DNA from: Haberlea rhodopensis
Taxonomy: Eukaryota > Streptophyta > Magnoliopsida > Lamiales > Gesneriaceae
NCBI GenBank assembly: GCA_907163345.1
Contig: CAJQUN010000130.1
Location: 1,426,001-1,490,000 of the forward strand
Direction: 5' to 3'
DNA length: 64,000 nucleotides
The notes under the pieces are model-generated. The model had not been told where the DNA came from, searched no databases, and saw only the letters and a list, made by a program, of their open reading frames with translations. Numbering within the stretch: position 1 is the stretch's first letter; every line of letters starts with the position of its first letter. Shown here piece after piece: positions 20,158 through 33,215 of this stretch. A program made the translations under genes and the position numbers.

Positions 20158-22197
20158 TGTGATATCCCCGATTAATTGCAACTTGGTGCATTAATTGTGT
20201 TTATACGATTAATTATGATGGTAATTAATTATGTGTTGGAATTATTATGTTGAAATGTTTAGTCACATGGTAGATGTGATCGGGTTGCATTTCAGGGTGC
20301 ATGTGATGCATGTTAGATATTTGGGGTGTTTTAATGACTTCATGTGTGGGTAGTCATTTTTGAGGAAACATGCATTTATTTGTAAGTGTGGAGCATAGTG
20401 GTGTTATGCTTTTAAATATCATGTTGGGGTGTTTTATACACCGTGGTATTGTGGGATGTACCCTATTTTAATTAAACCCAACCCTTATAACCCCCCACCT
20501 TTACCAATTCATTTTACTTTACCAAAATCATTCCCACACAAACCCTTCCCCTCATTTTCGTTCTTGAGCTTTGGGGTGAAGAGAAGTCCTAGCAAAATCT
20601 TGATTTGTGGAGTTTATTGGGTGATTTGAGATCCCCAAGAGGTATGGATACCTCATGGTTGTTTTTGTAAGGTTTTGTTTAAGTTTGGTATGATTTTGAA
20701 GGATTTTAAAATGGGTTTGTTTTGGGTTGTTGTGGTTTTGGTTGTATGTTGGATTTATACTTGTTTTGAAGTATATTTTGGTGGTTTAAGTTGTTATTTA
20801 TGTTGTTGATTGATTGTATAAGTGTTGGAATGGATTGGAAGGATTTTTGGGTGCAAAAATGGTGAAAATCGCGACTCTACGCGAGGCGATCGATCGCGTG
20901 AAAAGAGGCGACCGATCGCCAAAGGACAGTAGGCTTTTCGAAGGATAGGCGATCGATCGCCTAAAATGAGGCGACCGATCGCCGAGAGGCAGTAGCCAAA
21001 TCATGGGATAGGCGATCGATCGCCATGTTTGGCGCGATCGATCGCCGCAATGGAAATTTTGAGGCGACCGATCGCCTGAGGGAAGCGATCGATCGCCGCC
21101 TGTGGATTTTTGGGAAATGATTTTTTTGTCAAATTTTTGGTATTTGGCTATTATTTGGCTTCTAATATGGGTTTGTGTGATTGTGTAGAACCATCCCAGG
21201 TAGCAACACAACCAAGGAACTGAAGCCATATCAAATCCACTTTTGGAAAGGTACGTAGTGGACGTACGGGCACCCAACGGTACATGTATCTTATATACTC
21301 ATTGTTTATGCATTGTGGATGCGAGTATATATGTGGTATTGCATTGTGGATGCAAATACATGTTATGCATGATGTTTATTGATGCATATGATGATTATTG
21401 GTGCACATCCCATGAGTCGTGGTCATCCCTTGATGATTTTAATGCTTGCCGCTATTTGTTTGGTTCCGCTAAATGTGAAGCGAGGGGTGGGAGCGCCGCA
21501 TATCACATTTGAGCGTGGTTATCATATAGGGAGAGGAAAGGGTATTTGCCGCTCAATGTGAGGCGAGGGGTGGGAGTCCCCCATGTCCATTGAAGCGAGG
21601 TTATCCTATGCCGCCTATATGTAAATAAGCGAGGGGCATTAAAATACATTGTGATGGACAGACTAGGGATTGGTGACTGATATTTGGTATTGATGAGCTC
21701 GTGTCATGTCATGACATGTTTAGACCATTAAAAATAATCTATTGATTATACTCATGAGTTATGGTACAGGGACAACCAAACGGGAAGCGTTTGAAATGCA
21801 TGGGGAAAACAGGAAGTGTTTTATTATGATTATGCATTTACGCTTTATCTTCATATTGTGTTGAATATGAATGATTATTATTGCTCATGTTTGGGGGTTG
21901 TCCTTGTCGGTACGTTTGGCATGATAGAAGGGCTAGACGGGTTGAGATGGTGAGCTTGTTGAGGATGCTTTTGGGACTTGAAGGACGGGATTGCTTCCTA
22001 TAGTGTCTACTCTAGGAGTAGCTTGAACTATAGTTAAACACATTCTTTTGATTGGAATGTAATTAATCCATTTTAGTAGTCCTTATTTTTTTGCATGTAA
22101 TGCTAAGCTCATAAACTCAACACGTTCTTTTACACTCTGATTATTATGATAGCTCTATTATGCCTTGATTCCGCACTTAAGGATTAGGGTCCTTACA
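20158..22197 (+). repeat. Gy2 3' LTR
   Basis: 2040 bp. Lacks the AAATG after CCCCG that is present in the 5' copy and has scattered substitutions. Followed by the TSD AACAT. Confidence 0.95.
20884..21098 (+). repeat. Paired CGATCGATCG palindrome array, Gy2 3' LTR
   Basis: Copy of 14047-14261 with the same pairing; one arm is changed (GATCGCGTG for GATCGCCTG). Confidence 0.92.
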
Positions 22198-22290
22198 AAC
22201 ATGTTCAAAAGTAAGCACCTAGCTAACTTATTGCTAAGGCTACCCTTCACTCATTCCCGAGTTATCTACCCACTGCTCTGATACCACTAA
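22198..22290 (-). other. Gy1 leader (PBS-proximal) with tRNA-Met primer site
   Basis: Begins with the second AACAT TSD copy, then resumes the Gy1 leader. The minus-strand primer site is at 22275-22286 (TGGTATCAGAGC in sense), four bases from the LTR end at 22291. Confidence 0.9.
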
Positions 22291-22827
22291 TGTGGGGTCT
22301 TCCCACCTTAACAGTGATTACTAGACATAAGAAGGACTAATCATGCATTAATATCATCCTGAGGTTCTGGTTGTTACATGAGCTATCAGAATTACAGGCC
22401 AAAATAAGGGACTTCAAAAATAAATTCGTTACACTTCCAAAAGAATGTTCATGTTTAGATTATACTACTCCTAGAGTAGATACTAATCGAGACTTGATCC
22501 CTATACATTCCTGTGTTCTTCGTAGCTCACTGCCTCAACCCGACCCCTTAGTCCTTTAGTCCAAAAGCGTACCTACAGGGACAACACATCATGAGTATAT
22601 ACAATCGTACTTAACATCATAAAAACATCATAGTAAATACATGAAATGTTGGTTAAGTAAGTATGCTGGTTAATCATTAACTTCTTTCTATTGTCCCTGA
22701 TTCATATTCATGTATATGGGTATCTTACCCTGTGGCATCTTACCACATTATAAACATCGCATGGCCTCTTACCATGTGGGGCATCTTACCCCGTGGCATC
22801 TTACCACAAATAACACTGTATGGCCTC
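22291..22827 (-). repeat. Gy1 5' LTR, distal part (sense 3' end)
   Basis: TGTGGGGTCTTCCCACC on the plus strand is the sense LTR end. From about 22725 it contains GGCATCTTACC hairpin units. Broken at the TSD GCCTC (22823-22827) by solo LTR C; continues at 33461. Confidence 0.93.
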
Positions 22828-23339
22828 TGTAAGGACCCTAGTTCCTTAACGGTGAAATCAAGATATAAACATGGCTAAACATGTAATAGAGACATCTTAG
22901 AGTTCTGGTTGTTATGTGAGCTCAATGTAATTACAGGCCAAAAATAAAACTTCAATAGTTAGTTAATTACATTCCCAAAATGAATGATAAGACTAACAAA
23001 AATCCTGTAATCTAACTTCTTTCAAGTCTCTTTCAGCTCACAGTTCAACCCAACCCTGAGCCCCTTTTTGTCCAAAAGCGTACCTACAGGAACAACTCAC
23101 CATGAGCATATATAAATCACCATTTATCACAATTCAACTTAACAAAATAATTTAAGCGCATGCGGCAAATAATAGATATGCTCCTTGATCACCACATTAG
23201 CACATTTCACTGTTGTTCCTGTTCCACAAATTTATGCACAAAATCATTAGTTCATGACATAATGATCGATAACACGTTTCCAATTATATCCACAATATTT
23301 CACATTAATCACTAGAATTGTGACTGTTTCGGTCCCAAT

Positions 23340-23520
23340 ACAACAGCGGAATTTTAGGACCCCTCGCTTCGACATATAGCGGCATCATATGATATCCCTC
23401 GCTTCGACAATGACAGCGGCATGTTACTTCGCTTATACATGGCAGCGGCAAATATCATACTACCATCGCTTCATATGACAGCGGCAAGTACCTCCCTCGC
23501 TCGGAGATAAAGGCTACCGG
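23340..23520 (-). repeat. AGCG/CGCT hairpin repeats in solo LTR C
   Basis: About five degenerate units. In sense, AGCGA(G/T)G is followed by TGCCGCT after a spacer of 11-19 bases, so each can pair AGCG with CGCT. Confidence 0.65.
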
Positions 23521-23849
23521 AACATTCATCAATTCTACCACAATTAATCAAACACAATTGATACCAATATCATGATATAACACTATCATTTCACATATTC
23601 CTTCACATATAAGGACACACTATTCACAATATGCATCATTAAAGTTGTAATACGATTTACCGTCCGATGCTCGTACGTCTCACTACGTACCTTAGTTTCA
23701 AAAGTGGAGAAGTTGTATAACTTTATCTCCTCGATGTAGTTGGTACCTGGGATGGTTCTACACAACCATACAAATCAATATTAGAAGCTAAACAATAGCC
23801 AAATACCAAAAATTCAACAAAATTCAACATTTTTCAAAATTACACAGCT

Positions 23850-24062
23850 GGCGATCGATCGCTCCACTGAGGCGATCGATCGCCTCAAATTTTTCTTCGC
23901 GGCGATCGATCGCTTCAAACATGGCGATCGATCGCCTAACCCTTGGATTGGCTACTGCCTCTCGGCGATCGGTCGCCTCATTCAGGCGATCGATCGCCTG
24001 CCCTGCACTTCGCCCACTGCCCTTAGGCGATCGGTCGCCTCTTTTCAGGCGATCGATCGCCT
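23850..24062 (-). repeat. Paired CGATCGATCG palindrome array, solo LTR C
   Basis: Eight copies in four pairs; GGCG starts at 23850/23871, 23901/23923, 23964/23985 and 24026/24048, offsets 21, 22, 21 and 22 bp. Some cores read CGATCGGTCG. Confidence 0.92.
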
Positions 24063-26071
24063 CGCACAGACACACGATTTTCACCATTTTTACACCAAAA
24101 ATTCCTTCCCAACTTCCACAACACTTATACCAACAAACTCAAAACACAAAAACACTTTAAACCTTCAATACACATCATAAAACAACCCCAAAATCCCACA
24201 CCCAACCACAAAACATACCAACCCAAATAAACCCATTTTCAAAATCCAAACCCAAATTCACAATAAACCTCACAACACAACAAGGGATGATATATACATA
24301 CATCCTAGGCCCCAAATCTTACCAAGAAATCACAAGAATCATGTTTTGCAAGAACTCCTCTTCCACCTTGGGGCTCAACTCGAAAATGAGAGGAGGAGGG
24401 TAGGGTTTGAAAAGTGTTGGGGGTTGAATAATGTGAGGGGGGGTAAAGAGGATATGAGGTTATAGTGGGTTATGAAAGTTAATTAAATTTACACCCCACT
24501 TCCTAACATGATGCAAATTATGCCCAACATTGTATTTTAGACACATTTCACCACAATGCGCCAAATATCAATTGTAAGGACCCCCGTGCCCTTAACCCGT
24601 AATTAGTGCATTAAGCCATACCATGAGTGCATATAATCATACCATCAGGGGAAAAACCCTATGCAAGTGCAACACCGTATGCTACCCAGAAAATTTCTTG
24701 CATTCAATTCCCAATATTCAAATTCCCCCTACCATTATTATTCACATAACATGCACCCACATAATACACTAATATGCTCTTAGTTCATTTAGCAATTTCC
24801 ATAATTAATTGCATGCAACCATAATGAACAGAAAGAGGCCATAGCCCATTTATACATCCCATATACACGTAAGGTGTACTCAATGAATAAACGTGTATTT
24901 GATGCATAAAACACTATACCGGATACCGCTACTGGTACTTCTATCCTGGAAGCACCTTCCAAGCACAACTCGATCTCAACACTGGATCTGAGCGTCCATC
25001 CAACCAGCTCTGGTACCTCGATCCTGGAAGTACCTCTAACCAAAAGCCCGAGCTCGACTCCAAAGCCGCTACACCTGTGTTACCTGCCCCAACAGAGACA
25101 GCCCCCACACGGGGTGAGCATACCAATACCACCAATCACAAAATAATAATATTGCAATTCATAATTTACAGAATGTAAATGCCATAATTTAAATGATACT
25201 CCCTGGATGGCAATACCCTCATCCGGGATCCCATGCATTGTCCCTGTTCTCAAAATAACCAAACTCATCAAATTCCCAAAGCCAGTTAATCACCATATAG
25301 ATTAACTAATACAGTTCTATCATGTCAGCTCCATAATCAATATGTAAAATCATTATACATAGGCCATAGATTTCACATATATTTAACCAAGGATTCCATG
25401 TTCCCGTAACATTGCTCGCTCCACAATAGCGGCATTCTTAACCCAGCGCACGCTCAACAATAGCGGCGTCATAACCGGTAGTGCTCAACGGCGACAACAC
25501 CCAATCGTTGCTCGCTCTAAAGCGGCACCCTATGATTTCCAATGTATGTCTATTTATCACAGTTACCATACACCATGTATTCCAATGCCCATTTAATACC
25601 ATTATCACAAACCATGCATATTACAGTTGCAATACTATAATAGGTTATGCTCGTACGTCCCACGTACCTTAAGTCTCCGTAGTCCAAGCCAAACCTTCCT
25701 TGAGTCCCATGCCTAGAGAAATATGTGCTAAAACACATAAACGACTCAAAATCAAGAATAAGCATGCGATCACGTGCCCACGCACGTTCAAGACTCCCAA
25801 TCATATCGTCAATCCATGACGATTACCAAAATAAAAGCCCCCCGGCTAAGCATGCATACTACCCAAAATATTCCATTTTATATGATTAACAGATAGCCAA
25901 AAACCCAACCAAAAATTCCGTTTAATAAGCTTGGTTCCAATCAAACCATTTTAAAAGCCTAACATTCTCATTGGAATGTGAACAACACTCCGGAAGTCGG
26001 CCCTTTAGACCTCGGTTCCAAAATCCCAACATTTTCCAACATATTCGAAAATCCATGCAGGTGAACAGTGC

Positions 26072-26283
26072 CGCGATCGATCGCCCATCAGGCGCGATCG
26101 ATCGCGCAAGCCTACTGCCCGAAAAAAATCAATCCGCGATCGATCGCCACATCTCGCGATCGATCGCTGAGACCCTCGCGATCGATCGCCCCCTTTTCGC
26201 GATCGATCGCCGATACTGTACATCTTCTACAAATTCCAGTAGCATGTCGCGATCGATCGGCGCCTCGCCAAGATCGATCGCGG
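26072..26283 (-). repeat. CGATCGATCG palindrome array, B 3' LTR
   Basis: Eight cores at 26074/26095, 26137/26157/26179/26200 and 26250/26271: a 2-4-2 pattern with steps of 20-22 bp. Flanks are GCGATCGATCGC rather than GGCGATCGATCGCC. Repeated at 32275-32486. Confidence 0.93.
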
Positions 26284-26672
26284 ACTGCGATTTTTCGAAA
26301 AACTCGAGTTCTAATGGTGTTTTTCACACCCAACTCCAAACCAACACCCCATACCACCTCAATGCCTCAAATACAACAATTAAACTCCATGAAAACACTG
26401 AAATCAACATTTTGGATTTTAACCCAAAACCCCCAAATGCCATAACCAACCCAAAACTCAACCACACAACACAAAACCACAATCAAATTGAAGCCAAAAG
26501 AGAGGAGAAGAATATTACCTATCTTTCTTCAAGAAATCCGGCCCCCATAATCGAGTTCTAACGATTTTGCTTCAACCAAAGGGAAGGGGAAGGGTTTGGG
26601 GCGAAGGTGGCGTGAGAGGGGGAGGAGAGGAGAGAAATGGATTCCAAATGACGGAATCCCGAGTCCAACGGG

Positions 26673-26680
26673 TATATATA
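26673..26680 (-). promoter_or_regulatory. TATA box of B LTR
   Basis: Sense GCTATATATACC about 333 bp into the LTR, as in E and G. The second copy is at 32876-32883. Confidence 0.65.
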
Positions 26681-27012
26681 GCAAAATACCCCAACACACC
26701 AAAACCTCCGCAAATACATCATGATTCATTAAAAATCATCTGTTTTCAAAAACTCACCCTCCAACATCAAATCCCCAGACTGGCCCCAACACAAGGCACC
26801 CCGGACTCCAAGTCCCACTAAAAACCCAAATCATAGGCTTTCCACCAAAATGAGAATACAATCTCAACCTTTGGATCCAACGATCACAAATGCCCAATCT
26901 AACAACCTCGGGAGACCCAAACCGCAATTAATTCCTAATTGCTACAATTAAAAAAATCCATCCAGGATTAATACTACACCGGGATTAACACCATTAATTC
27001 CCGGACATCACA

Positions 27013-27048
27013 ATTATCCCCTACTAATAAAATTTCGTCCCCGAAATT
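27013..27048 (-). other. B polypurine tract and pre-PPT hairpin
   Basis: In sense, stem AATTTCG/CGAAATT with loop GGGA (27031-27048), then TAGTAGGGGATAAT against the LTR (27013-27026). Confidence 0.85.
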
Positions 27049-29738
27049 GCACCGGTGTACTCCACGTAACACCAGGACTACACAAACAAAACAAAGCCAA
27101 GACCCCGATTCTGAACCACCTTAGAATCGAATTAACAACTGCGAGAATACCAGTCTCGCACCAAGCCCCAAAATAGCGCAACGCCAAAACCAATACAAAC
27201 CCGAAAGATAACAACATACCTCGACGTGAATCGTCCCACAAGTCAGTCCACCAAAACTGCAACTCAACCAAATCACCATTAGTTCTGACATAGACATCAT
27301 CCGTGATATTCACCACCTTCCCACGATGCATGACACATATCGTCATGGTGGGGACCACTAGTATACAACAGTATACTCACAGAAAAACCAGTTTTCGCTT
27401 CCCAGCCCATCTCCTCCAAAGGAGTAGTTGCACCACTTGCAACCCGGACCGGGTTACCCACGGTCACTGATCCACACAAAAATACATCACCGAGGATGTT
27501 TACACCGGTGTGTTCCAAGAAATCATATCTTGGTCCCGACACACCATCAAGACTCCACCAAGTCTCAAGTTCCATAGGGGACATGGAAGGCAACCAATTG
27601 CATTCCTACACAAGTGTCAACCATGACACTAAACAAATCCGAATCTCGGCCATCCCTCATTTATCCTTGGATCTAACAATCCTAAAATAGGAAGGCTATC
27701 GAATTATCCAACAAGAACCACCATGATTCCAAATCACATCGATCCCTCCTCGGGGAATCAAACAACCCTCACGATCATTCATTAGAATGCATCGTGCCAT
27801 CGAGATTACCGATCTCGAGGTTCCACAATCTCACACCGGAGATCCACTAAACCAATTATACACACTCGGCGTTCCACAATGAACGAAATAAGGTTGGCAT
27901 TCGTATACACACACGGCATACATGCCCATACACCACACAACATGCATACGCAATGCAATAGACTCGGGTGTCTCCAATCACACCCAAATCCCAAAACCAA
28001 CTGTCAAACCCCGATTATTCTCGCCCCACGGAGAATGATGGTTGACAAACCAAAACCAAAGGGTGTGATTTCAACATCACCACCACACGAACCAAAATAA
28101 CGAATCTCCCCAAAAGATTCAACCGGTAGGAATCACAATACCGTCTTCCTCTCAAGGAAGAAGTCATGAATCCATGATCCTCCAATCCTCGAATTACCGT
28201 TCGGAAAACCTGGTATATTAATACCAAAACATATCCCGGAACCCAGAAATATACAATTGGTTAGAGTAGTGCATCAATACTACCATTACCCAATCCAAAA
28301 ATCCGTATACGCCATGTATACACCTTCCAACGATGCTCTGTACTAATACCATAGTACTCCAAAATCGAGCATCTCCCCGAAGACGTCTCCTCAAACGTCT
28401 CACCGAGGTAAGAAATCCATTACTCGGTCCAACATCAGTAATGCTTACCATGGCTGACTTACAATCAAACCACGACCGATGCAAGCTGTCTCCAAGACAG
28501 TACAATCCAAATCTCTCCAAGAGATAAAAAAAATCAATATAGTAGTGTCACCCCACTAACTATATCTCACAAACCATTGTGACTCCCATTGCATGCCATA
28601 TGCAAGGATGCTCAACTAGAGCTAACCACGACTTGTTGACACTCACGTTGGTAATACCAACAAACTTGAGCTGTCCCAGCACAAGTCCCTCAAAACAATG
28701 ACGTATAACGTCCCCGTGAGGTATTCCCTACCTCAAACACCATGCCACATAGAGACTACAAGAGTCTACCATAACCCTCATCGTATCACCATACGATTCA
28801 CCAAACTCGAATCCAACGAGCATTATAATAGCTACCACAAGCACACTAAAGCACTGCAACAATACCTGGCTAGTGATTCGCTGGTCCCATAGGCTTATAC
28901 CAACCTATTAACGCGACACACATTCCATCCCGGTATACCATACCGCCCAAACCATTAGAGTTGTGGGTCATTGCCCAACATATCTCTAAAACACCAAAGC
29001 ACACTGGACAACCCGGCGTCCACGCTCAATTATCATGCAATCCTAATCCATTAGGACTTCTTCCACGCCCTTAGGGTGGGTGTAACCATGTTTACTCCTC
29101 ATCACAATAACAAGCGAGTAGTTTCCTCAATGACTACTCTTACCACCATTCACTTGGCCTTAGCCATCCCAGCGAGCATACCCAAGGGTATCATTGCTCG
29201 TCAATAATATACCTCCATAATACGATGCGTACTCTCACCGGTACAATGCATCAATGATCCATCGAGCAAACCTGCTCGGCAAAAGGTCTCGTCAACTAAA
29301 TACCCAGACCCTACCATGTGCCCACCATCGGCACTCAAACCATACAACCATATACATAAACATGAATGTATAAATCACCAAAATGACGCCAAGCGTCCAC
29401 ATAGTTATCCCAAATAACATCGTCGAACATATGACGGTACCTGTCGATACACGACATCCATAATCTCATCGTCAAACACATGACGGTAAATAATAATACA
29501 CCATAATCACCATACTGATAACAAAAGTAATATGCCATACCTCATCGCTATCGAGATAGCGGAATACCTGTATCCATCGTCCACCAGCGGTACATAAGCA
29601 GCACCCATCGCTCGTAGGCGGCATAATCCAGTGCTACACACATAGCGGTATAACCCATCGCTATCGAATCAGCGGCATGATCCCTCGCCATGGAGTCAGC
29701 GGCATAAAATGTCGCTATAGATATCCGGCGGTATAAAC

Positions 29739-29952
29739 CATCGCCAATAGAATACCCGGCGTAACCGTCGCCAATAAAATACCCGGCGTAACCATCGCCA
29801 ACAAAATACCCGGCGGAACCATCGCCAATAAAATACCCGGCGGAACCATCGCCAATAAAATACCCGGCGGAACCATCGCCAATAAAATACCCGGCGTAAC
29901 CATCGCCAATAAAATACCCGGCGGAACCATCGCCAATAAAATACCCGGATAA
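29739..29952 (-). repeat. 27-bp minisatellite of GGCG/CGCC hairpins in B
   Basis: About eight units of CATCGCCAATAAAATACCC plus GGCGGAAC (plus strand). In sense each junction gives GGCG, loop ATGGTTC, CGCC. The open minus frame of GDGSAGYFI repeats is an artefact of the 27-bp unit. Confidence 0.9.
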
Positions 29953-29999
29953 TCGCGGACTCAAGAGGTACTCACACTCATGTAGTACTTTGTTCCCGA

Positions 30000-30470
30000 T
30001 CACATCGCTACGTCATGACAACGGCATCATCGCTTCGACGTGACAGCGGCATGTATCATCGCTTCGACACGACAGCGGCATCATCGTTTCGACATGACGG
30101 TGGTACCATCGCTTCGACGTGACAGCGGCATTTACCATCGCTTCGACACGACAGCGGCATTTACCATCATTCCGGCATGACAGCGGAAATACCCTTCGCT
30201 TCGACGTATTAGCGGCATAATATCCCTCGCAATAATAATATGACAGCGGCATTTTCCTTCGCTTCGACATATTTGCGGCAAATATTCTTCATCGCTATAA
30301 TACGACAGCGGCAAGTATTCATATCGCTACGCCATGCATGCAACCGTAATGCATAACCCGTATTTCAATAATTGTTTCGGCACGACAGCGGCATCATCGC
30401 TTCGACGTGACAGCGGCATTTACCATCGCTTCGACACGACAGCGGCATCATCGCTTCGACGTGCATGCAA
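30000..30470 (-). repeat. AGCG/CGCT hairpin repeats in B
   Basis: About a dozen degenerate units of CATCGCTTCGACGTGACAGC with GGCAT. In sense AGCG, loop ATGATGC (7) or ATGGTAAATGC (11), CGCT. They replace the GGCG/CGCC stems of the neighbouring minisatellite. Confidence 0.85.
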
Positions 30471-30759
30471 CCGTAATGCATAATCCGTATTCCCATAAAC
30501 ATCGCCATGAGTGTATTTTAATGCACCTCGCTCCAACATGTAGCGGCAAAGCATTAAAATCATCACTCCGATGTATACCTATGCAACCGTAATGCATAGT
30601 CCATGTCTCATAAGACCCTGCAACCACCATGGTTAGCAACACATATGCCAATGATGAACACATATCATAAACGCACATAAGCAATCATGCATAAGTATGT
30701 GCTTCTCATTCCCAATAACATGTTCCTAGGCCCTCAACAGCCCCAAAGAGCTAACCACT

Positions 30760-30771
30760 GCTCTGATACCA
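30760..30771 (-). other. B primer-binding site (tRNA-Met)
   Basis: TGGTATCAGAGC in sense, four bases from the 5' LTR at 30776. An acceptor-like GCTAACC...TTGCAG|G lies about 140 bp downstream in sense (near 30618). Confidence 0.92.
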
Positions 30772-30775
30772 CTAA

Positions 30776-33215
30776 TGTAAGGACCCCCGTGCCCTTAACC
30801 CGTAATTAGTGCATTAAGCCATACCATGAGTGCATATAATCATACCATCAGGGGAAAAACCCTATGCAAGTGCAACACCGTATGCTACCCAGAAAATTTC
30901 TTGCATTCAATTCCCAATATTCAAATTCCCCCTACCATTATTATTCACATAACATGCACCCACATAATACACTAATATGCTCTTAGTTCATTTAGCAATT
31001 TCCATAATTAATTGCATGCAACCATAATGAACAGAAAGAGGCCATAGCCCATTTATACATCCCATATACACGTAAGGTGTACTCAATGAATAAACGTGTA
31101 TTTGATGCATAAAACACTATACCGGATACCGCTACTGGTACTTCTATCCTGGAAGCACCTTCCAAGCACAACTCGATCTCAACACTGGATCTGAGCGTCC
31201 ATCCAACCAGCTCTGGTACCTCGATCCTGGAAGTACCTCTAACCAAAAGCCCGAGCTCGACTCCAAAGCCGCTACACCTGTGTTACCTGCCCCAACAGAG
31301 ACAGCCCCCACACGGGGTGAGCATACCAATACCACCAATCACAAAATAATAATATTGCAATTCATAATTTACAGAATGTAAATGCCATAATTTAAATGAT
31401 ACTCCCTGGATGGCAATACCCTCATCCGGGATCCCATGCATTGTCCCTGTTCTCAAAATAACCAAACTCATCAAATTCCCAAAGCCAGTTAATCACCATA
31501 TAGATTAACTAATACAGTTCTATCATGTCAGCTCCATAATCAATATGTAAAATCATTATACATAGGCCATAGATTTCACATATATTTAACCAAGGATTCC
31601 ATGTTCCCGTAACATTGCTCGCTCCACAATAGCGGCATTCTTAACCCAGCGCACGCTCAACAATAGCGGCGTCATAACCGGTAGTGCTCAACGGCGACAA
31701 CACCCAATCGTTGCTCGCTCTAAAGCGGCACCCTATGATTTCCAATGTATGTCTATTTATCACAGTTACCATACACCATGTATTCCAATGCCCATTTAAT
31801 ACCATTATCACAAACCATGCATATTACAGTTGCAATACTATAATAGGTTATGCTCGTACGTCCCACGTACCTTAAGTCTCCGTAGTCCAAGCCAAACCTT
31901 CCTTGAGTCCCATGCCTAGAGAAATATGTGCTAAAACACATAAACGACTCAAAATCAAGAATAAGCATGCGATCACGTGCCCACGCACGTTCAAGACTCC
32001 CAATCATATCGTCAATCCATGACGATTACCAAAATAAAAGCCCCCCGGCTAAGCATGCATACTACCCAAAATATTCCATTTTATATGATTAACAGATAGC
32101 CAAAAACCCAACCAAAAATTCCGTTTAATAAGCTTGGTTCCAATCAAACCATTTTAAAAGCCTAACATTCTCATTGGAATGTGAACAACACTCCGGAAGT
32201 CGGCCCTTTAGACCTCGGTTCCAAAATCCCAACATTTTCCAACATATTCGAAAATCCATGCAGGTGAACAGTGCCGCGATCGATCGCCCATCAGGCGCGA
32301 TCGATCGCGCAAGCCTACTGCCCGAAAAAAATCAATCCGCGATCGATCGCCACATCTCGCGATCGATCGCTGAGACCCTCGCGATCGATCGCCCCCTTTT
32401 CGCGATCGATCGCCGATACTGTACATCTTCTACAAATTCCAGTAGCATGTCGCGATCGATCGGCGCCTCGCCAAGATCGATCGCGGACTGCGATTTTTCG
32501 AAAAACTCGAGTTCTAATGGTGTTTTTCACACCCAACTCCAAACCAACACCCCATACCACCTCAATGCCTCAAATACAACAATTAAACTCCATGAAAACA
32601 CTGAAATCAACATTTTGGATTTTAACCCAAAACCCCCAAATGCCATAACCAACCCAAAACTCAACCACACAACACAAAACCACAATCAAATTGAAGCCAA
32701 AAGAGAGGAGAAGAATATTACCTATCTTTCTTCAAGAAATCCGGCCCCCATAATCGAGTTCTAACGATTTTGCTTCAACCAAAGGGAAGGGGAAGGGTTT
32801 GGGGCGAAGGTGGCGTGAGAGGGGGAGGAGAGGAGAGAAATGGATTCCAAATGACGGAATCCCGAGTCCAACGGGTATATATAGCAAAATACCCCAACAC
32901 ACCAAAACCTCCGCAAATACATCATGATTCATTAAAAATCATCTGTTTTCAAAAACTCACCCTCCAACATCAAATCCCCAGACTGGCCCCAACACAAGGC
33001 ACCCCGGACTCCAAGTCCCACTAAAAACCCAAATCATAGGCTTTCCACCAAAATGAGAATACAATCTCAACCTTTGGATCCAACGATCACAAATGCCCAA
33101 TCTAACAACCTCGGGAGACCCAAACCGCAATTAATTCCTAATTGCTACAATTAAAAAAATCCATCCAGGATTAATACTACACCGGGATTAACACCATTAA
33201 TTCCCGGACATCACA
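30776..33215 (-). repeat. B 5' LTR (right)
   Basis: Looks identical to 24573-27012, with the same TATA box, GTACGT motif (31856-31870) and palindrome array. Confidence 0.96.
32275..32486 (-). repeat. CGATCGATCG palindrome array, B 5' LTR
   Basis: Exact copy of 26072-26283 at +6203, 2-4-2 arrangement. Confidence 0.93.

Larger units (their letters stand above)
13317..22197 (+). mobile_element. Gy2: full-length Tekay/Del-like Ty3/gypsy chromovirus
   Basis: 8881 bp, TSD AACAT (13312-13316, 22198-22202), inserted in the leader of Gy1. LTRs of 2047 and 2040 bp start TGTGATATCCCCG and end GGGTCCTTACA; by eye about two dozen differences, roughly 1%. Order: LTR, PBS for initiator tRNA-Met, gag-PR-RT-RNase H-INT-chromodomain-like tail in a single frame, pre-PPT hairpin, polypurine tract, LTR. 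Three premature stops and no frameshift. Clade call rests on the tail PVRILDRADRRLRNKV...EEATWE, typical of Tekay/Del. Confidence 0.96.
24573..27012 (-). repeat. B 3' LTR (left)
   Basis: In sense TGTGATGTCCGGGAATT ... GGGGGTCCTTACA. Contains a TATA box, a palindrome array (26072-26283), GTACGTCCCACGTAC at 25653-25667, and AGCG/CGCT words at 25405-25530. ORFs spanning it are duplicated in the other LTR and have no protein likeness. Confidence 0.96.
27049..30759 (-). other. B internal region without gag or pol
   Basis: 3.7 kb with no retroviral domain in any frame. Parts align with the E and G interiors (28030-28260 with 46150-46290 and 35030-35170). A minus-strand stretch at 27297-27593 has a reading (CGSVTVGNPVRVASGATTP) similar to E at 46920-47010. 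The sense 5' part is hairpin repeats (29739-30470). Confidence 0.8.
24573..33215 (-). mobile_element. B: non-coding LTR element (LARD-like), identical LTRs, very young
   Basis: 8643 bp, TSD TCAAT (24568-24572 and 33216-33220), inserted in solo LTR C. LTRs 24573-27012 and 30776-33215 are both 2440 bp at a constant offset of 6203, and every stretch I compared is identical. The internal 3.76 kb has a tRNA-Met primer site, a polypurine tract and a pre-PPT hairpin but no gag or pol. It must use proteins from another element; shared PBS, PPT hairpin and palindrome array point to Tekay-type helpers. Confidence 0.95.

Noticed and set aside
25971..26561. 196-codon plus-strand ORF in the B LTR (repeated at 32174-32764) with AIDR/RSIA repeats
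   Set aside because: The repeats are translations of the CGATCGATCG palindromes, the ORF is duplicated by LTR identity, and it lies antisense to the element; no domain.
29548..30003. Minus ORF with GDGSAGYFI repeats
   Set aside because: The 27-bp minisatellite keeps one frame open; no start context or domain and no similar ORF in E or G.
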